This document shows positions 33,465 to 44,916 of a stretch of 64,000 nucleotides of DNA, piece after piece (the stretch's first letter is position 1; each line of letters opens with the position of its first letter). This stretch comes from Impatiens glandulifera. Taxonomy: Eukaryota > Streptophyta > Magnoliopsida > Ericales > Balsaminaceae. The stretch covers positions 33,419,522-33,483,521 of the forward strand of contig NC_061862.1 in NCBI RefSeq assembly GCF_907164915.1, read 5' to 3'. The translations under genes were made by a program, and so were the position numbers. The notes below the pieces were generated by a model. That model made no database searches and was not told where the DNA came from. It saw nothing but the letters and a program-made list of their open reading frames with translations.

Positions 33465-34223
33465 ATGCTGCCCTTTCGACCAAAATCGATTCAAGTGGAC
33501 TTTCAATCCGTTTCCACTCTTGAATCTCCTGGCATGCAAAGGATGTTCGATTTGCTAAAAGCTTCAGGGCTGAGAAGATTCATCACCCCTCATGAAACCT
33601 ATCATGAACAACTAGTCAACGAATTCTTTTAGACCGCTAGTTTCTATCAAGATAGTGTTATTACTGGAGCCGTAATGGGCCAGATGGTCTAGATCACAGA
33701 AGAATCTTTTGGTGAGTTTTTCCATCTCCCAACAGAAGGTATAGATGATTTCTCCTACACTCACTCTAACCTAATGATTTCGATGATAAAAGTCTTTTCC
33801 GATTCCCCTGAAGTAGATATTCATGGAAAGAAAAACCTCCTGAAGGTTGAATATGCGCTCTTAAGCGATATCATTTCGAAATCCCTTTTGGCCAAAGAAA
33901 ATTCTTACAAGTATTGTACGAAGGTCTTTCAGATCATGGTGGCTATCACCAGGGATGTTCCGGTGAACTAGACAAGCTTCCTCTTCGGGAATCTTATCAG
34001 AATGGTTGTGTCTATGAAGAAAATCTTCGGCTTTGACGGTCCTTTCAGTTCTTTTCTCTGTCATCGTCTGAACGAACCAGTTAAGAGTTTTCCCCTTCCT
34101 TCTAAGATCCTGAACTACCAAAAAGTGGTAGATTACATTCAAAGTGTGGAAACGCTCAAGTCTAAGAAGCGTAAAAGTGAAGACTCCAACTCCCCTCTAA
34201 CTGCAGTCTTAGAGACCTCTTAG
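33465..34223 (+). pseudogene. ORF3 (short form) of element C
   Basis: The gene is a single frame of 253 codons with three TAG stops. It begins MLPFRPKSIQVDFQSVS and shows GLRRFITPHE, QLVNEFF, FGEFFHLPTEGIDDF, YALLSDIISKSLL, AITRDVPVN and FPLPSKILNYQKVVDYI. Two stops are at sites where element A has Tyr (about 33690) and Trp (about 33969). The C-terminus is a short Lys/Ser-rich tail (SKKRKSEDSNS). A and C therefore share a domain-only ORF3, whereas E and H carry a long form. Confidence 0.8.
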
Positions 34224-34488
34224 ATTGAAGTTTATCCTGTCTAGAAGTCATGACCAGAAAGAAGAAGAAGACTAGTGATTAAATGTCTTTTAGTAGTTAT
34301 TTTGAATGTCTTAATGGTGTTTTTGGTAAACTTATTTTGGCTACATTGAACAACGTTTTGAGTGTTTCTTCTGAAAACACTCACATGTGATTAATCTGGA
34401 TGTTTTTGAATGATTACTTGCATGTTTGTTTATTTATTTGATGAATGCATGTTGTTGTATATGTATGAAGGTTTGCAATTTCTTCATC

Positions 34489-34502
34489 AAAAAGGGGGAA
34501 AT
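34489..34502 (+). other. polypurine tract of element C
   Basis: AAAAAGGGGGAAAT lies directly before the 3' LTR. Confidence 0.85.
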
Positions 34503-36693
34503 TTTTGGGTCAAATTATTTTGACTAAGTGTTGAAATAATTTACCGACTGATATTTTGATGATGAAATAATTTATGAGTTTTGATACAGGTGTATTGAGA
34601 CAACATATTATTAGACTTGGATCTAATGATGGCCATTAGACCGATGTTGATTTTCATTCGCATAAAATTAGACGCATAGTCTAACTCATCGGAGTTAGAC
34701 GTGTAGTCTAATAGATGTAAAGAATTAGACGGATGGTCTAATGAATACACAGAATTAGACGTAAGTCTAATAGAATTAGACGTACAGTCTAATTAATCGG
34801 AGTTAGACGTTTAAGTCTAATAGATGTGTAAAGAATTAGACGGATGGTCTAATGAATACACGGAATTAGACGTAAGTCTAATATAATTAGACGTATAGTC
34901 TAACTCATCGGAGTTAGACGTGTAGTCTAATAGATGTAAAGAATTAGACGGATGGTCTAATGAATACACGGAATTAGACGTAAGTCTAATAGAAGTAGAC
35001 GTACAGTCTAACTCATCGGAGTTAGACGTGTAGTCTAATAGATGTAAAGAATTAGATGGATGGTCTAATGAATACACGGCATTAGACGTAAGTCTAATAG
35101 AATTAGACGTACAGTCTAACTCATCGGAGTTAGACATGTAGTCTAATAGATGTAAAGAATTAGACGGATAGTCTAATGAATACGCGGAATTAGACGTGAG
35201 TCTAATGAAATTAGACGTAGGTCTAATATATTTGGAATTAGACGTACAGTCTAACTCATTGGAGTTAGACGTGTAGTCTAATATATTTGTAATTAGACGG
35301 ATAGTCTAATTAGTGAAAGTTAGACATGAGTCTAACTCCTTCAGACAAGTCTGAGGTAGAACCGGAATTAAACGTGCAGTCTAACTCAGTGTAGTTAGAC
35401 GTGTCGGTCTAATGGTTATTTAATAATTAGACGGGTAGTCTAATTAGTGAAAGTTAGACGTGCGTCTAACTCCTTCAGACAAGTCTGGGGTAGAACCGGA
35501 ATTAGACGTGCAGTCCAACTCAGTGGAGTTAGACGTTCCGGTCTAATGGTTATTGAATAATTAGACGGGTAGTCTAATTAGTGAAAGTTAGACGTGAGTC
35601 TAACTCCTTCAGACAAGTCTGAGGTAGAACCGGAATTAGACGTGGCAGTCTAACTTAGTGGAGTTAGACGTGCCAGTCTAATGGTTATTGTAATTAGACG
35701 TGAGTCTAATTCTATTAGACTAGGCGGTCTAATAGACGTTTTTCCATTAGAAGGAGTTGACTTATTTCATTAAACTGATTTTCATAAATCCGTCTAACTG
35801 AAATACGTCTAATGCTATGTTTAAGCAGTACGCTTGAATCTAGCATTTCTCCTACCCACGTGCTATAGCTGTACCCTACTTCTGCTCCACCTTCTAGTGA
35901 AGATTAGTACATCAGCTATATGCATCTAATCAAAGAATGCCACGTAAGAAAATTTTCCTCACATTACCCGTTTTGCAGGCACATCCCTGATGGAATATTC
36001 GGTGCACTACCAGTTCGGTACGGCCACGATCCTTGTGCTCAGATCCTGCTGTGTACAATGGAGGCTTTCCAATGGAAGAGTGCTACGAATTATTCTTGAA
36101 GATTCGACCGTTAGCTCCTGCTCAGTATTTAATCAATCCTAAGGACAATGGACAATCTGCCGAACGAACAAGCGAATACAAACGAACAAGCAATCTGATT
36201 TTGCAGAGAGAGACTACTCAATCATCTTGCTTACTGAACTTATTCTGTGAAGCTTCTTTTTAATTGTACTGTGTGAGAATCGAGAGAGAGAGCTAGAATC
36301 AAAACACCTTTAGCTGAGTGATATTCTTCATCTTGTAATTGAACAGAAAGTGTTATGTTCAATAGTGAGCTAAGTGTGTGTAAACTGTATTTGATTCTCA
36401 TCATATTATAGTGAATCCTTCCGGTGGTTGGAAGAAGGGGTGACGTAGAAGAGTTTCTCCGAACATCCATAAACAAACTGCTGTGTTCTTCATTTTTGTC
36501 ATCTTTTCATATTTCATCTTGTGCTTCAAACCCAAGTAAACAATTCCGCCTTGAATCTGTTTCAAGTGTTTACACAAGTTTGCGTAGAATAGAAAGAGAT
36601 ATTAATCCCTAACAGAATTTCTATTAAACCGTTTTTCATAAGCCTTCATCCTTAGCCAGACCCCCGTCTCTAACGATATAGCCGATCCTATCA
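34503..36693 (+). repeat. 3' LTR of element C (2.2 kb)
   Basis: It is collinear with the 5' LTR. The terminal TG has changed to TT (TTTTGGGTC instead of TGTTGGGTC), which would by itself harm integration. It holds the array at 34665-35815, a TATTTAAT box near 36127 and hairpin 1 at 36448-36460 with one stem base altered. It is followed by AACGT. Confidence 0.95.
34665..35815 (+). repeat. TTAGAC/GTCTAA array, 3' LTR of C
   Basis: This is the counterpart of 26186-27350, with small differences in unit number and several point changes. Confidence 0.95.
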
Positions 36694-36698
36694 AACGT

Positions 36699-37919
36699 CG
36701 TTAACTTTTTTATTTACGTGACATATATAAATTAACAAATAAATAAATAAAAGATTAATATCATTAATTTAACTACCGAATTTCAGCGAACAGAGGGTTT
36801 TGACTACTGATTCTCTGAAATTCAATGGTCAAAGCCCTCAATTTGCAAAATTCGATATTTATATTAGTGACATGAATATTTTAATTATTTATTTATAAAT
36901 GTAATGGTATATAATAAGCTAACGGTGTTCAAAATCGTTATGATAAACCTTGTTTTGTATAATTTAACAACAAGGAGCCCCAAATTAAAAATTTGAAATA
37001 AGAGGTCCAAATTTTCAATTTCCTCAAATAAGAAGCCTCCATTTGAGAATTTAAACATTAAATATATATAAATTACCAATATATTTATTTATTTTTTATA
37101 TTTTATAAGAGTTTAAGTTTATTTCTTTAGATAAAATTTTAACATATTATAATATTAAAAAATTTATTTATATAATTTTATCAAAGAAGATTTTTTTTCT
37201 GTAAATAAATTGGTATAATAGCGTCTTGCGGGGATTTTCTGAAACTGAATGAAGTGAAGTGAGAATATTTGTAAAAAAATCACCAAATTAGAATGGGATA
37301 GGGATGATAGCTCATTCCCACAATGATCCTCTCCCCCATTATAGTTAGTATGTGTAATAGATCAAAAGAGGTACGTAACATATGAGCTTGAAATTGGTAA
37401 AATAACTCTTTCATATCCGATATGAGATAGTTTTCCTTAATAGTGATACTAGACATAACCTTTGTCTTGTTTATGGCTTTCGCAATACGAGTACAAGTCC
37501 CTAACAGTAAATTAGCAAATATAACTTGCACATCTCCTAGTTCATTTCACAACTTAACCATACCCTTCAAAAGTTTAGGAACTACACTACTTTTTCGAGT
37601 TAGAAGTTCACCGATTTATCTCAAATATCTCTCTTTCTCAATTAAAATATATCAATGCATTTTTATTATCATTTAAAATATTTTAGATTTTTTACACTTA
37701 TGACCACTCATTTTGTATTTTGTTTTTGTCGTTAAGCTTAAACAACTTTTATTTATATAATATTGAATTCATTTTTTTTTTGAAAAAGGTTCATTTACAT
37801 GTAAATGAAAAATGAAAAAAAAAAATAGTTTAAGAAAAACGACAAAACATGACATGAAAAGAAAAAAATAAGAAAAATAGTACTTAATAAGTTAACGAGC
37901 TCGTAAATTTTCGAGAAGA
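36699..37919. other. AT-rich intergenic DNA with an imperfect hairpin
   Basis: An imperfect inverted repeat spans about 36777-36857: CGAATTT...GAGGGTTTTGAC pairs with GTCAAAGCCCTC...AAATTCG. An 83-codon minus frame at 37280-37531 is unlike anything I recognise. Otherwise nothing. Confidence 0.45.
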
Positions 37920-38560
37920 ACGATTAATTTATCGACATACACTACTGAATTTCATGAACGAATGTCAAAAATAGTCATAATAATATTATTATGAATGACA
38001 CATATCGGACGACTATGATCATTAAAAGCTCGAAGATTTCTCTCAACTAGATTTTCTATCAAAACATAATTGGGATGATAACCCAAATATGTAGGTCTGC
38101 TATATCAGTCATATTAATCCAAACATTCCACCAATTACCCAAAGACTCGGACATCACCCAATGAATCCCAATAATATTCCATACAAGACTCCAAATACTT
38201 GTCACCATTCAACAATATAAAATTTAGTGAGTTGTTGATTCAACCTTTTCGTGACACATACAAATTAAATTAACTTTGTTTATAAACAAAAATATGACAT
38301 TATTTTCCGAGATAACTCAAAACTTCTCTGTACAATAATTTTCTCTAATCCATTCTTTTCTTAACATAATGGAGAAACTCTACATGAGTCATTCTTAAGT
38401 CACAATATTTTTGATTCTCTCCAATATCTAATATATAATCGCCTTTGTTATTCACTATGTATGTAAATTTATGTAAGATCTACCACCACTCAATATGATG
38501 ATGTGAAAAGAATAATTCTCTATCTTTGTCACACATTACTACGAACTCCTTGTTTTACCA
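37920..38560 (-). pseudogene. LINE reverse transcriptase C-terminal (zf-RVT) remnant
   Basis: On the minus strand the readings VTSIWSLVWNIIGIHWVM and, in another frame, ENLVERNLRAFNDHSR follow the pattern of the zinc-binding domain that ends plant LINE polyproteins, where '..W..vw..fGi.WvmP' precedes 'iW.ERN.R.F'. The frames are broken by several stops and indels. No 3' poly(A) or other LINE domain is evident. It could also be a host gene relic derived from such a domain. Confidence 0.55.
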
Positions 38561-38749
38561 CTCCTCATATTGTCTTTCTTTTTCGACCTTTATCAACTCC
38601 GACAGGGATGAGATGTTTGTCTTGATGAACGTCGCTCCACATTTGGATACTACACTTTTTTGGTAACAACATTATATTTTGGGATTGAAAGAAGCATGTT
38701 GTTTTGTATAACATAGTCTGAATAACGAGTTTAGACTCATGTTATTTTT

Positions 38750-38763
38750 CACTAGTGGAAAAT
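38750..38763. repeat. CACTA terminal sequence
   Basis: CACTAGTGGAAAAT matches the CACTA terminal consensus of plant En/Spm elements. Confidence 0.8.
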
Positions 38764-38929
38764 ACATCATTAACGATGACATACACCATCGAAAAAATCA
38801 TAATATCGACGTTAATACTTATTAGCGTCGGTGAACAAAACCTTCGACCGTCGTTGTTAATAAGTTGGTCGTTAAAAGATAATCATTTTAACCACGACAA
38901 TATTCCCTTAATGTGGACGTTGATAATAC

Positions 38930-39290
38930 TTTTTAATTCTATTATTAATGTAAGTGTCAGGAAAATGTCGACGTTAATATCGATTTTTATCAACGTTGGC
39001 GTTAAGGAAATGCCAACGATAATATCAATTTTTATCAACGTCGGCGTTAAGGGAATGCCAACGTTAATATCGATTTTTATCAATGTCGGCGCTCCCCTAA
39101 CGCTTACGTTAATGTTATTCTTCATCAAGATCGATGCCCCCTAACATCGGCGTTGATATTGCGTGCTCTCGGGTTCTTATGAAATTTATAGTTCTCTTAT
39201 TAACGTCGGTATTCACTTAACGCCGATGTTAATGTTGTACTTCATCAACGTCGATGCTCCCTTAACGCCGACATTGATAATGCGTGCTCT
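38930..39290. repeat. CACTA subterminal repeats, about 45-bp period
   Basis: Units such as GGCGTTAAGG(G/A)AATGCC with CGTTAATATCGATTTTTATC recur with a 45-base offset (for example 38999, 39044, 39088) and then diverge. Subterminal repeats of this kind are where CACTA-encoded DNA-binding proteins bind (family knowledge). Confidence 0.75.
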
Positions 39291-39449
39291 TTGGTTTTTG
39301 ATATTTATTTGAATTTTATTAAACCTGTTTCATATGTTATTGTACTACTATTAGTAAAAAAGACCATTCATAAATAAAAATCAATTCCAAGTTTTAACAA
39401 AAATCTCAAATCATATGTCAATAACTACTAACCGGGGAGGATGAGGCAT

Positions 39450-40860
39450 CCTAGACATAAGCGTATGTATAACCACTTCTTGTGCACGCATTATCGCGCG
39501 CATCTCTTCTGTTTGACATTCCTATTGTGCGCGCATCTCCTCCATTTGACGTCCCTGATGTGCGTGCATCTTCTACATTTAACGTGCCTAATGTGCGCAC
39601 ATCTCCTCCGTCTCTTACTTCTGTACTTGCATGTTCATGTTCTCCTCGACCAACGCTTCCATTTGTTGATGTTGTGACACACATGAACTGTTGATGCTCG
39701 AGGAAGAACTTTCCCATTGATCGGGTCTAAAGTGTGTGGACGTATTCTCGATCCCATCACTATCACCCTCGCGTGTCCCTGTGGTCCCAAAGTAAACTCA
39801 TACACGTCAAATGACGATATATTAGGGTTTAATTATAGCTACTCGTGCATCACAATCTATAATAATGTACAACATAGTTAGTAATTTTAAACTTAGACAT
39901 GCAAACTAAAATGATAGAAAATATTACAACTTACGACGACATGTTGAACATGCGGAGAAGGCACGGGAGTCGGATCATCAATGTCCATTCTCTCTCTCCT
40001 GAACAAATAACATACATATCATCTGTTAGATATTATAAAAATTTAGTACTCTTACTAAAATTTACCATATGTCGCTCCACTTGCGAAAATGATCTATTGC
40101 TGGTGTGATGGGCGTATACCAAATTTGTTCTGTTGTCAGCGTTGATCGTACTTTTTTTCTGCAATTATAAGATAGTTATAGTTGTTCTTTAATATTCGAT
40201 TAAACTTATAATGAATTATGAATGACTACTATACCTTAAATTCATACGTGAAGTAGTGATGGTTAAAGAGAAAATTCTAATCTTGGAAGTCGGATTTAGG
40301 AGAAGGCTTTAGTCTGATTCTCTCCTCATCGTCATTATGTGGGTTGATGTATTTCTTCTTGTTCGTATATCTCCACCTATCCAATGCTTTCTTCACTTGT
40401 GTCATCACCCTATTTATGTAGGAGTCAATGAGATTGATTGTTGTAGACCTGAAAGGATCCTGAAAAATAACAACATATTTTAAGATTACGAAAGCTTCAA
40501 ATTATAAGATAACACGTTAAAAATATCAAACTCATAGAGATGGATTATCATATATTGTTTAACAATAAATGAGACAGATTAGACCAATTTTTTAGATGAT
40601 GTGGCACCACCCCAGGATTCCAGACAATGTTGCCAATATACCGAGACCAATAGTAAGCGTTATCGCATGTGAGCTTTCTATCAATCTTCCTATACTCCAA
40701 GCCCATCTTCTCCCCGGTAGCTAGTTTCCCTATAACCGTGTTTTTGTTCTTCCCCTGTTCCCTCCTCGATGTAGACCTACAAAAATAGTGAAACGACATA
40801 TGTTAAAATTTATATAATTATTTAAATATCACGTATAAGTTGTAATTAACTACTTGCAGT
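39450..40860 (-). pseudogene. CACTA accessory transposase-like exons
   Basis: Minus-strand pieces read 'NLIDSYINRVMTQVKKALDRW' (about 40440-40370), 'VPHHLKNWSNLSHLLLNN' (about 40610-40550), 'GKLATGEKMGLEYRKI' (about 40725) and, near the end, 'FTLGPQGHARVIVMGSRI'. They resemble the plant En/Spm transposase_24 type and are separated by AT-rich stretches that may be introns. I cannot reconstruct splice sites. The frame at 39451-39717 carries repeats of an (A/V)RT-GTSN motif. The assignment rests on family resemblance and on the CACTA context. Confidence 0.5.
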
Positions 40861-41442
40861 CTCGGGAATGGATAAATCCTCCTCTGGTGTGACAAACACC
40901 ACGAGAATAGTGGAACAACTAGTCCCTCAATGTCTGGAAGTGATCCAAAATAGCTCACATACTCATTGGACTGTACGTCATCTGTACGAGCTTAGAGATC
41001 GTCTAAATATCTAAATATCTCGATAATACTCGTCTTGTAGGTCGTTTCTGTGTCATGATATCTGGAAAAAAAATAAAGCTGGAATTTTAAAGAAGTCATC
41101 CTATTTGACACACACAAATAAAACCTATCTAGATGTTCGAATAACTGAGATTATCATTGTGACAATTTTACATCCATGTCTAGATGTCATATCCGTAGCA
41201 TAAAAAACCTGGTGTGCTTCACTTTCCATTACAAACAGATCATGACTCTAAGTTCTCAATGTCATATTCACATTAACACTTATAAACCCATATTTATCTA
41301 CTTTTATACCGTGGTCTTGGGAATGCACATTAAACCATCTACACTTGAAAATAATTACTCGGTTACCACTAACATACTGAACTTTTATGATATGTATGAG
41401 TATGTTAGGATCGGGATTGACGAAGGAGACTGGGGGTCTCAC
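40861..41442 (-). pseudogene. CACTA transposase C-terminal region (DUF4216-like)
   Basis: On the minus strand KVQYVSGNRVIIFKCRWFNV followed by DHGIKVDKYGFISVN is a clear match to the DUF4216-type domain at the end of plant TNP2-like CACTA transposases ('YVGGNRVVLFKCDWFDV...GI.VDEYGF.SVN'). It continues with HQVFYATD. A further piece, SNEYVSYFGSLPDI, lies near 40960. Part of the frame at 41404-41442 runs into the adjoining LTR, so the domain is cut there. Confidence 0.7.
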
Positions 41443-42123
41443 TAGGAAGAACGCTTAAACACACACGTCGGTTGACACTAACTCAGTTAGAAGTTAATGT
41501 CCATCTCTATACTTCACAAGTTGTCACGAACTCTTTAATCGAGTTCAAGTGCGGAACTTATTCGTTTCAACTTGAAGCAACACACACACGGTTTAGACAT
41601 CGATAAGAAGTTATTAAATGGATAATAAACACAACACAAGATTTATGAATGTTAGGAGATAAAGCTCTTAGGTCACCCCTTCTTCTCAAACGTTGAGAAG
41701 GATAATCATTCAGAATATTCAAACTAGTGTACAATACGTAGAGTAACCGAGGCTTATTTACTGCTCGTTTTCGACTTACAATACTCACTACTCACACATA
41801 ATAGATTAATTTGTAATACACGTGAAAGATCTAATATACTTTTAACTACTTTACACAACTTATGAATAGAGAGGAATTTAGATTTCAGGATTTGTTCTGC
41901 TTTTGTTCGTACGTATCTGTTCACTTGTATATTGTGTCAATCTTCTACTAGTGTTTTTATCTCCTTAAGTAGGAAATATGACAACGGTCATATTTCTCAT
42001 CTTCAACGGATATCTGCATGGTATCCCTTTAAGTTTTGATTCTGATTGGTTGATCAGGGAGGTACAGTAGGGTATTTAATGAGTTTAATACTTGCCAAGA
42101 AGCAGATCATCAGGATATATTTG
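41404..42123 (-). repeat. truncated copia LTR (B/D-like), minus strand
   Basis: On the minus strand it ends ATCCCGATCCTAACA at 41404, preceded by the shared landmarks: the CTTGAACTCG-type palindrome near 41545, ATTCATAAATC, hairpin 1 at 41655-41668 and GAGAAGAAGGGGTGAC. The U3 start is missing; at 42124 plus-strand element D sequence begins. The LTR cuts the CACTA coding region. Confidence 0.8.
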
Positions 42124-42208
42124 TGTTAGAAAAATTAAGTAAAATTTCAAACCGGCCAACACTTACAAGTTTTGAATATTTATTTTAAATAATTAAAAAG
42201 TGAGAAAT
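42124..42208 (+). repeat. extra LTR-start copy and polypurine tract before LTR D
   Basis: TGTTAGAAAAATTAAGT at 42124 resembles the real LTR start TGTTAGAAAAATTAAAA at 42209, 85 bases later. Between them are CCGGCC, TTTTAAATAATTAAAAA and a purine tract GTGAGAAAT. The arrangement parallels the doubled end of element B (24479-24721). Confidence 0.7.
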
Positions 42209-43370
42209 TGTTAGAAAAATTAAAATAAGTTAAGTTTAAACCGACCAAAGTACTTAATCAACTTCAAACTCTTTAAGCAGGTACAACTCAAGCCGCACCG
42301 GACCAGTTGAGACTTTCTACTAAGATGATCCGGACATTATCAAGTAAACCGGATTGACCTCAAGTAAACCGGTTTGTCTCCCCTCACCGAATCGGCTGAA
42401 ATATAAACCATATGAAGCATCACTTCCGGTTGGCTCAATATATCGAAGATCTCAAGGCCAACGGGAAAATTATTCAAAGTGATGAAATCTGTGAAGATGA
42501 CGTAATGAAGATTTCTTGGAAATGCACAAAAGAAAGATCCAATATAAAGCATGAGGGAAATCTAATCATTGTAGATCTTAACCAAATGCACAAGCAATCC
42601 TCATAGTACAGGCGGCTACCTTCGTGCATGGCTGCCACATGTACAAAAAGCAAGACTACCTACTCTAGCCGGTTCGGCTGACCAATCAATAGATGTGAGA
42701 GAAATATGACCGTTGTCATATTCTCTATATAAAGGAAGCCAAGAGCAGTAGAAGATAATATAACGCGTGCGAGCTAAAAACAACTCAGTTTTCATATAAA
42801 TAAGCCCAAAAGACATCCTGAGTTCATATAGCTTTTCTGATTCAAAGTGAAATAGTTGTAAAAAAATCTATGTATTTTACCTTGTGTAAAAGTATTACAT
42901 CATTGTGTGAGTGGTGTAACCGACGAGCAGTAAATAAGACTCGATCGGAGTGTATTTGTGGAATATTCCAGTTAATGAATATCCTTCTCACTGTTTGAGA
43001 AAAAGAGGTGACATAGAAGAGTTTGCTCTTAACATCCATAAAAATCTGTCTCGTGTTCTTCATTTTACATTCCGACTTACTTACTCTAACCGAACTGAAA
43101 TACTATTCACTCAAACCGAACCGGTTTTCTCTCCACCTTAATCGACTTCTCCTATTACCTTCCAAACCGAACCGTGTACGTTGCTTCAGATTGAAACAAA
43201 TATTTCCGCACTTGAACTCGGTTCAAGAGTCTATGACAATCTATGTAGTGTTAAGAGCGGTTCTAGTGTTTAACCAGATTGGTACCAGTGTGTTGTGTGT
43301 GTTGTTTTAAGTGATCTACCTTTAGCCAGACCCCGGTCCCTTATAGACGATCCTGATCCCGATCCTAACA
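42209..43370 (+). repeat. LTR of copia element D (1,162 bp)
   Basis: It runs from TGTTAGAAAAATT to CCCGATCCTAACA. The right side is followed by a primer site and gag, as for a 5' LTR. The left side has a polypurine tract, as for a 3' LTR. Hairpin 1 at 43016-43030 reads AAGAG-TTTG-CTCTT, where both stem strands have changed relative to GGAG/CTCC. The palindrome CTTGAACTCGGTTCAAG lies near 43213. Confidence 0.85.
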
Positions 43371-43372
43371 CG

Positions 43373-43384
43373 CGGTATCAGAGC
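43373..43384 (+). other. primer binding site of element D
   Basis: CGGTATCAGAGC has one mismatch to the initiator tRNA-Met site and lies two bases after the LTR end. Confidence 0.8.
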
Positions 43385-43416
43385 AGGAATCTTAACACTC
43401 AAGCAACCGAAAGAAG

Positions 43417-44910
43417 ATGGGAAGCATGACCCACAACGATAAGCCACTGATGCTAAATAGTGAAGCGTTTAGCGGATGGAAGGTTTAGATGTACTTGCAT
43501 CAGATCACGTTGGATGATGAAATGAACACCATTCTAAAGGAAGAACCGATAAAGATTGAAAAGGAGAAAGGAGCATGGACGGCTGAAGATAGGAGAAGAA
43601 GTAACCTGTATAACCATTCCAGGAGACACATCTTCAAAGATGTGGACGATAACATGTTCAACAAAATCAGAGATTGTCAAATTGCAAAGGAAGCATGGGA
43701 AACTCTATTTCAGATCCATGAAGGAAATGAAAGAACTAAGGAGAATAAAATCTTGGTGGCAACTCAAAAGTATGAGAACATCAAGATGAAGCCGGGAGAG
43801 AACATGAAGGACTTTAGTGACCGGTTCACCAGTGTGGTCAACGAGTTGTACACACTCGGAAAAAGATATGAAAACCACGAAATCATTGTAAAAGCATTGA
43901 GATCTCTACTAAGTGCATGGGACAAAAAAATCATGGTGATGAGGGAATCAAGCAACCTCGGGCAGATGAAGTTGCACGATGTGTTTGAGGACCTGAAAGC
44001 CTACGAATTCGAGATGAAATCTCGAATCGAAGACGAAGCAGCAACATCAACCGCAACCAGAGCTCTAGTGACTTTGGTGGAACCAGCGGTTTCTGTATCA
44101 GTCGATCCAATTCCTGTCAAAAGTGCTAATCAGATTAGTGAAGACGTGATGGCCATGCTAGTACAGAAATTCGGAAGAATCATGAAGAAGAATTAACCAT
44201 CTAACAACAACTACAACTATAATTATGCCGACAAATCCAATGTAAGATATTTTAACTGTGATGGTTTTGGTCATTACAAGTCGGAATGCAGAACACCAAG
44301 ACGAGACGACCGAAAACCGGCAAGCAACTACCAGTGAAATGAAAACCAATGAAATTAATATCAAAGATATGGCAGACAGCAAACCGGTGAAGGAAAAGAG
44401 ATCCAAAAGGCACTCATAGCATCTAACGGTGGAAGCGACTGGGCCTACTCCGACACCGAACATGACGAAGAAAGATTCACCTGTCTCATGGAAAATGAAG
44501 AAGAGGTATTCGACTTTTCCTCTAAAGAATTTACTAAAGAAGATTTGTTATTGCACTCAACGACATGGTCGCTGAGTTCAAAAACTTGTCTGTTCTTATA
44601 CCGACCCGGTCAAACTATGAAACCAGAGAGTCAAGTGGTACCGCTAGTGAGCCAAGAAAAACCACGGTATATAAACCGGTTGAAATATCCTTAGAGAATG
44701 AGAAGCTCAAGGAAACAGTTCAATCAATAACCGAAAAAAACGAGTGAACCAAATATGTCACGGCTGCCTAAAAAAGATCTAGTGAAGCGGTGAGTTAGAT
44801 GTCCAACTATCAACGACATCCCAAAAGCAAATTTGTTCTTGGATACAAGAACAACAAATCCGCCAACTGGAACTATTCCAACGGGAAGAAACTCACAAAA
44901 GAAAATCTTC
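43417..44910 (+). pseudogene. element D gag, cut by element E
   Basis: Starts at ATG 43417 (MGSMTHNDKPLML). TAG at 43486 replaces a Trp in 'F-S-G-W-K-V-W'. A long open part follows to 44196 with FNKIRDCQIAKEAWETL, NMKDFSDRFTSVVNELY, MVMRESSNLGQMKLHDVF and DLKAYEFEMKSR, the UBN2-type core. The zinc knuckle then reads YFNCDGFGHYKSEC: its first Cys has become Tyr. The acidic C-terminal part (EEEVFDFSSKEFTKED) follows with frame changes until about 44910, where element E is inserted. The rest of D is not found after E. Confidence 0.85.
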
Positions 44911-44911
44911 C

Positions 44912-44916
44912 CTTTA
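44912..44916 (+). other. left flank of element E (CTTTA), likely target duplication
   Basis: These are the five bases before the LTR start. The right copy cannot be checked because the 3' LTR of E is broken. Confidence 0.4.

Larger units (their letters stand above)
26028..36693 (+). mobile_element. copia element C, both LTRs and target duplication AACGT
   Basis: This 10.7-kb element is flanked by AACGT at 26023-26027 and 36694-36698. Order: 5' LTR, primer site, gag (with internal deletion), protease-integrase, RT-RNase H, spacer with TTAGACG motifs, short ORF3, polypurine tract, 3' LTR. In a 77-base stretch around the first LTR hairpin I count about six differences between the two LTRs, so the insertion is not recent. 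It is the reference structure for the A/C/E/H group. Confidence 0.95.
38750..41403 (-). mobile_element. CACTA (En/Spm) transposon, one end truncated by an LTR
   Basis: The left edge CACTAGTGGAAAAT is a typical plant CACTA terminus. It is followed by subterminal repeats and then minus-strand exons of an En/Spm-type transposase. The other terminus (TTTTCCACTAGTG) is not in the window, because the coding region is interrupted at 41404 by a minus-strand copia LTR. Confidence 0.75.

Noticed and set aside
33465..34223. Repeat-induced point mutation as the cause of the stops
   Set aside because: That process is fungal. Ordinary deamination of methylated cytosine explains the pattern in a plant.
37280..37531. 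Possible host gene exon (83 codons, minus)
   Set aside because: No motif is recognised, there are no flanking exons, and the surroundings are AT-rich repeat DNA.
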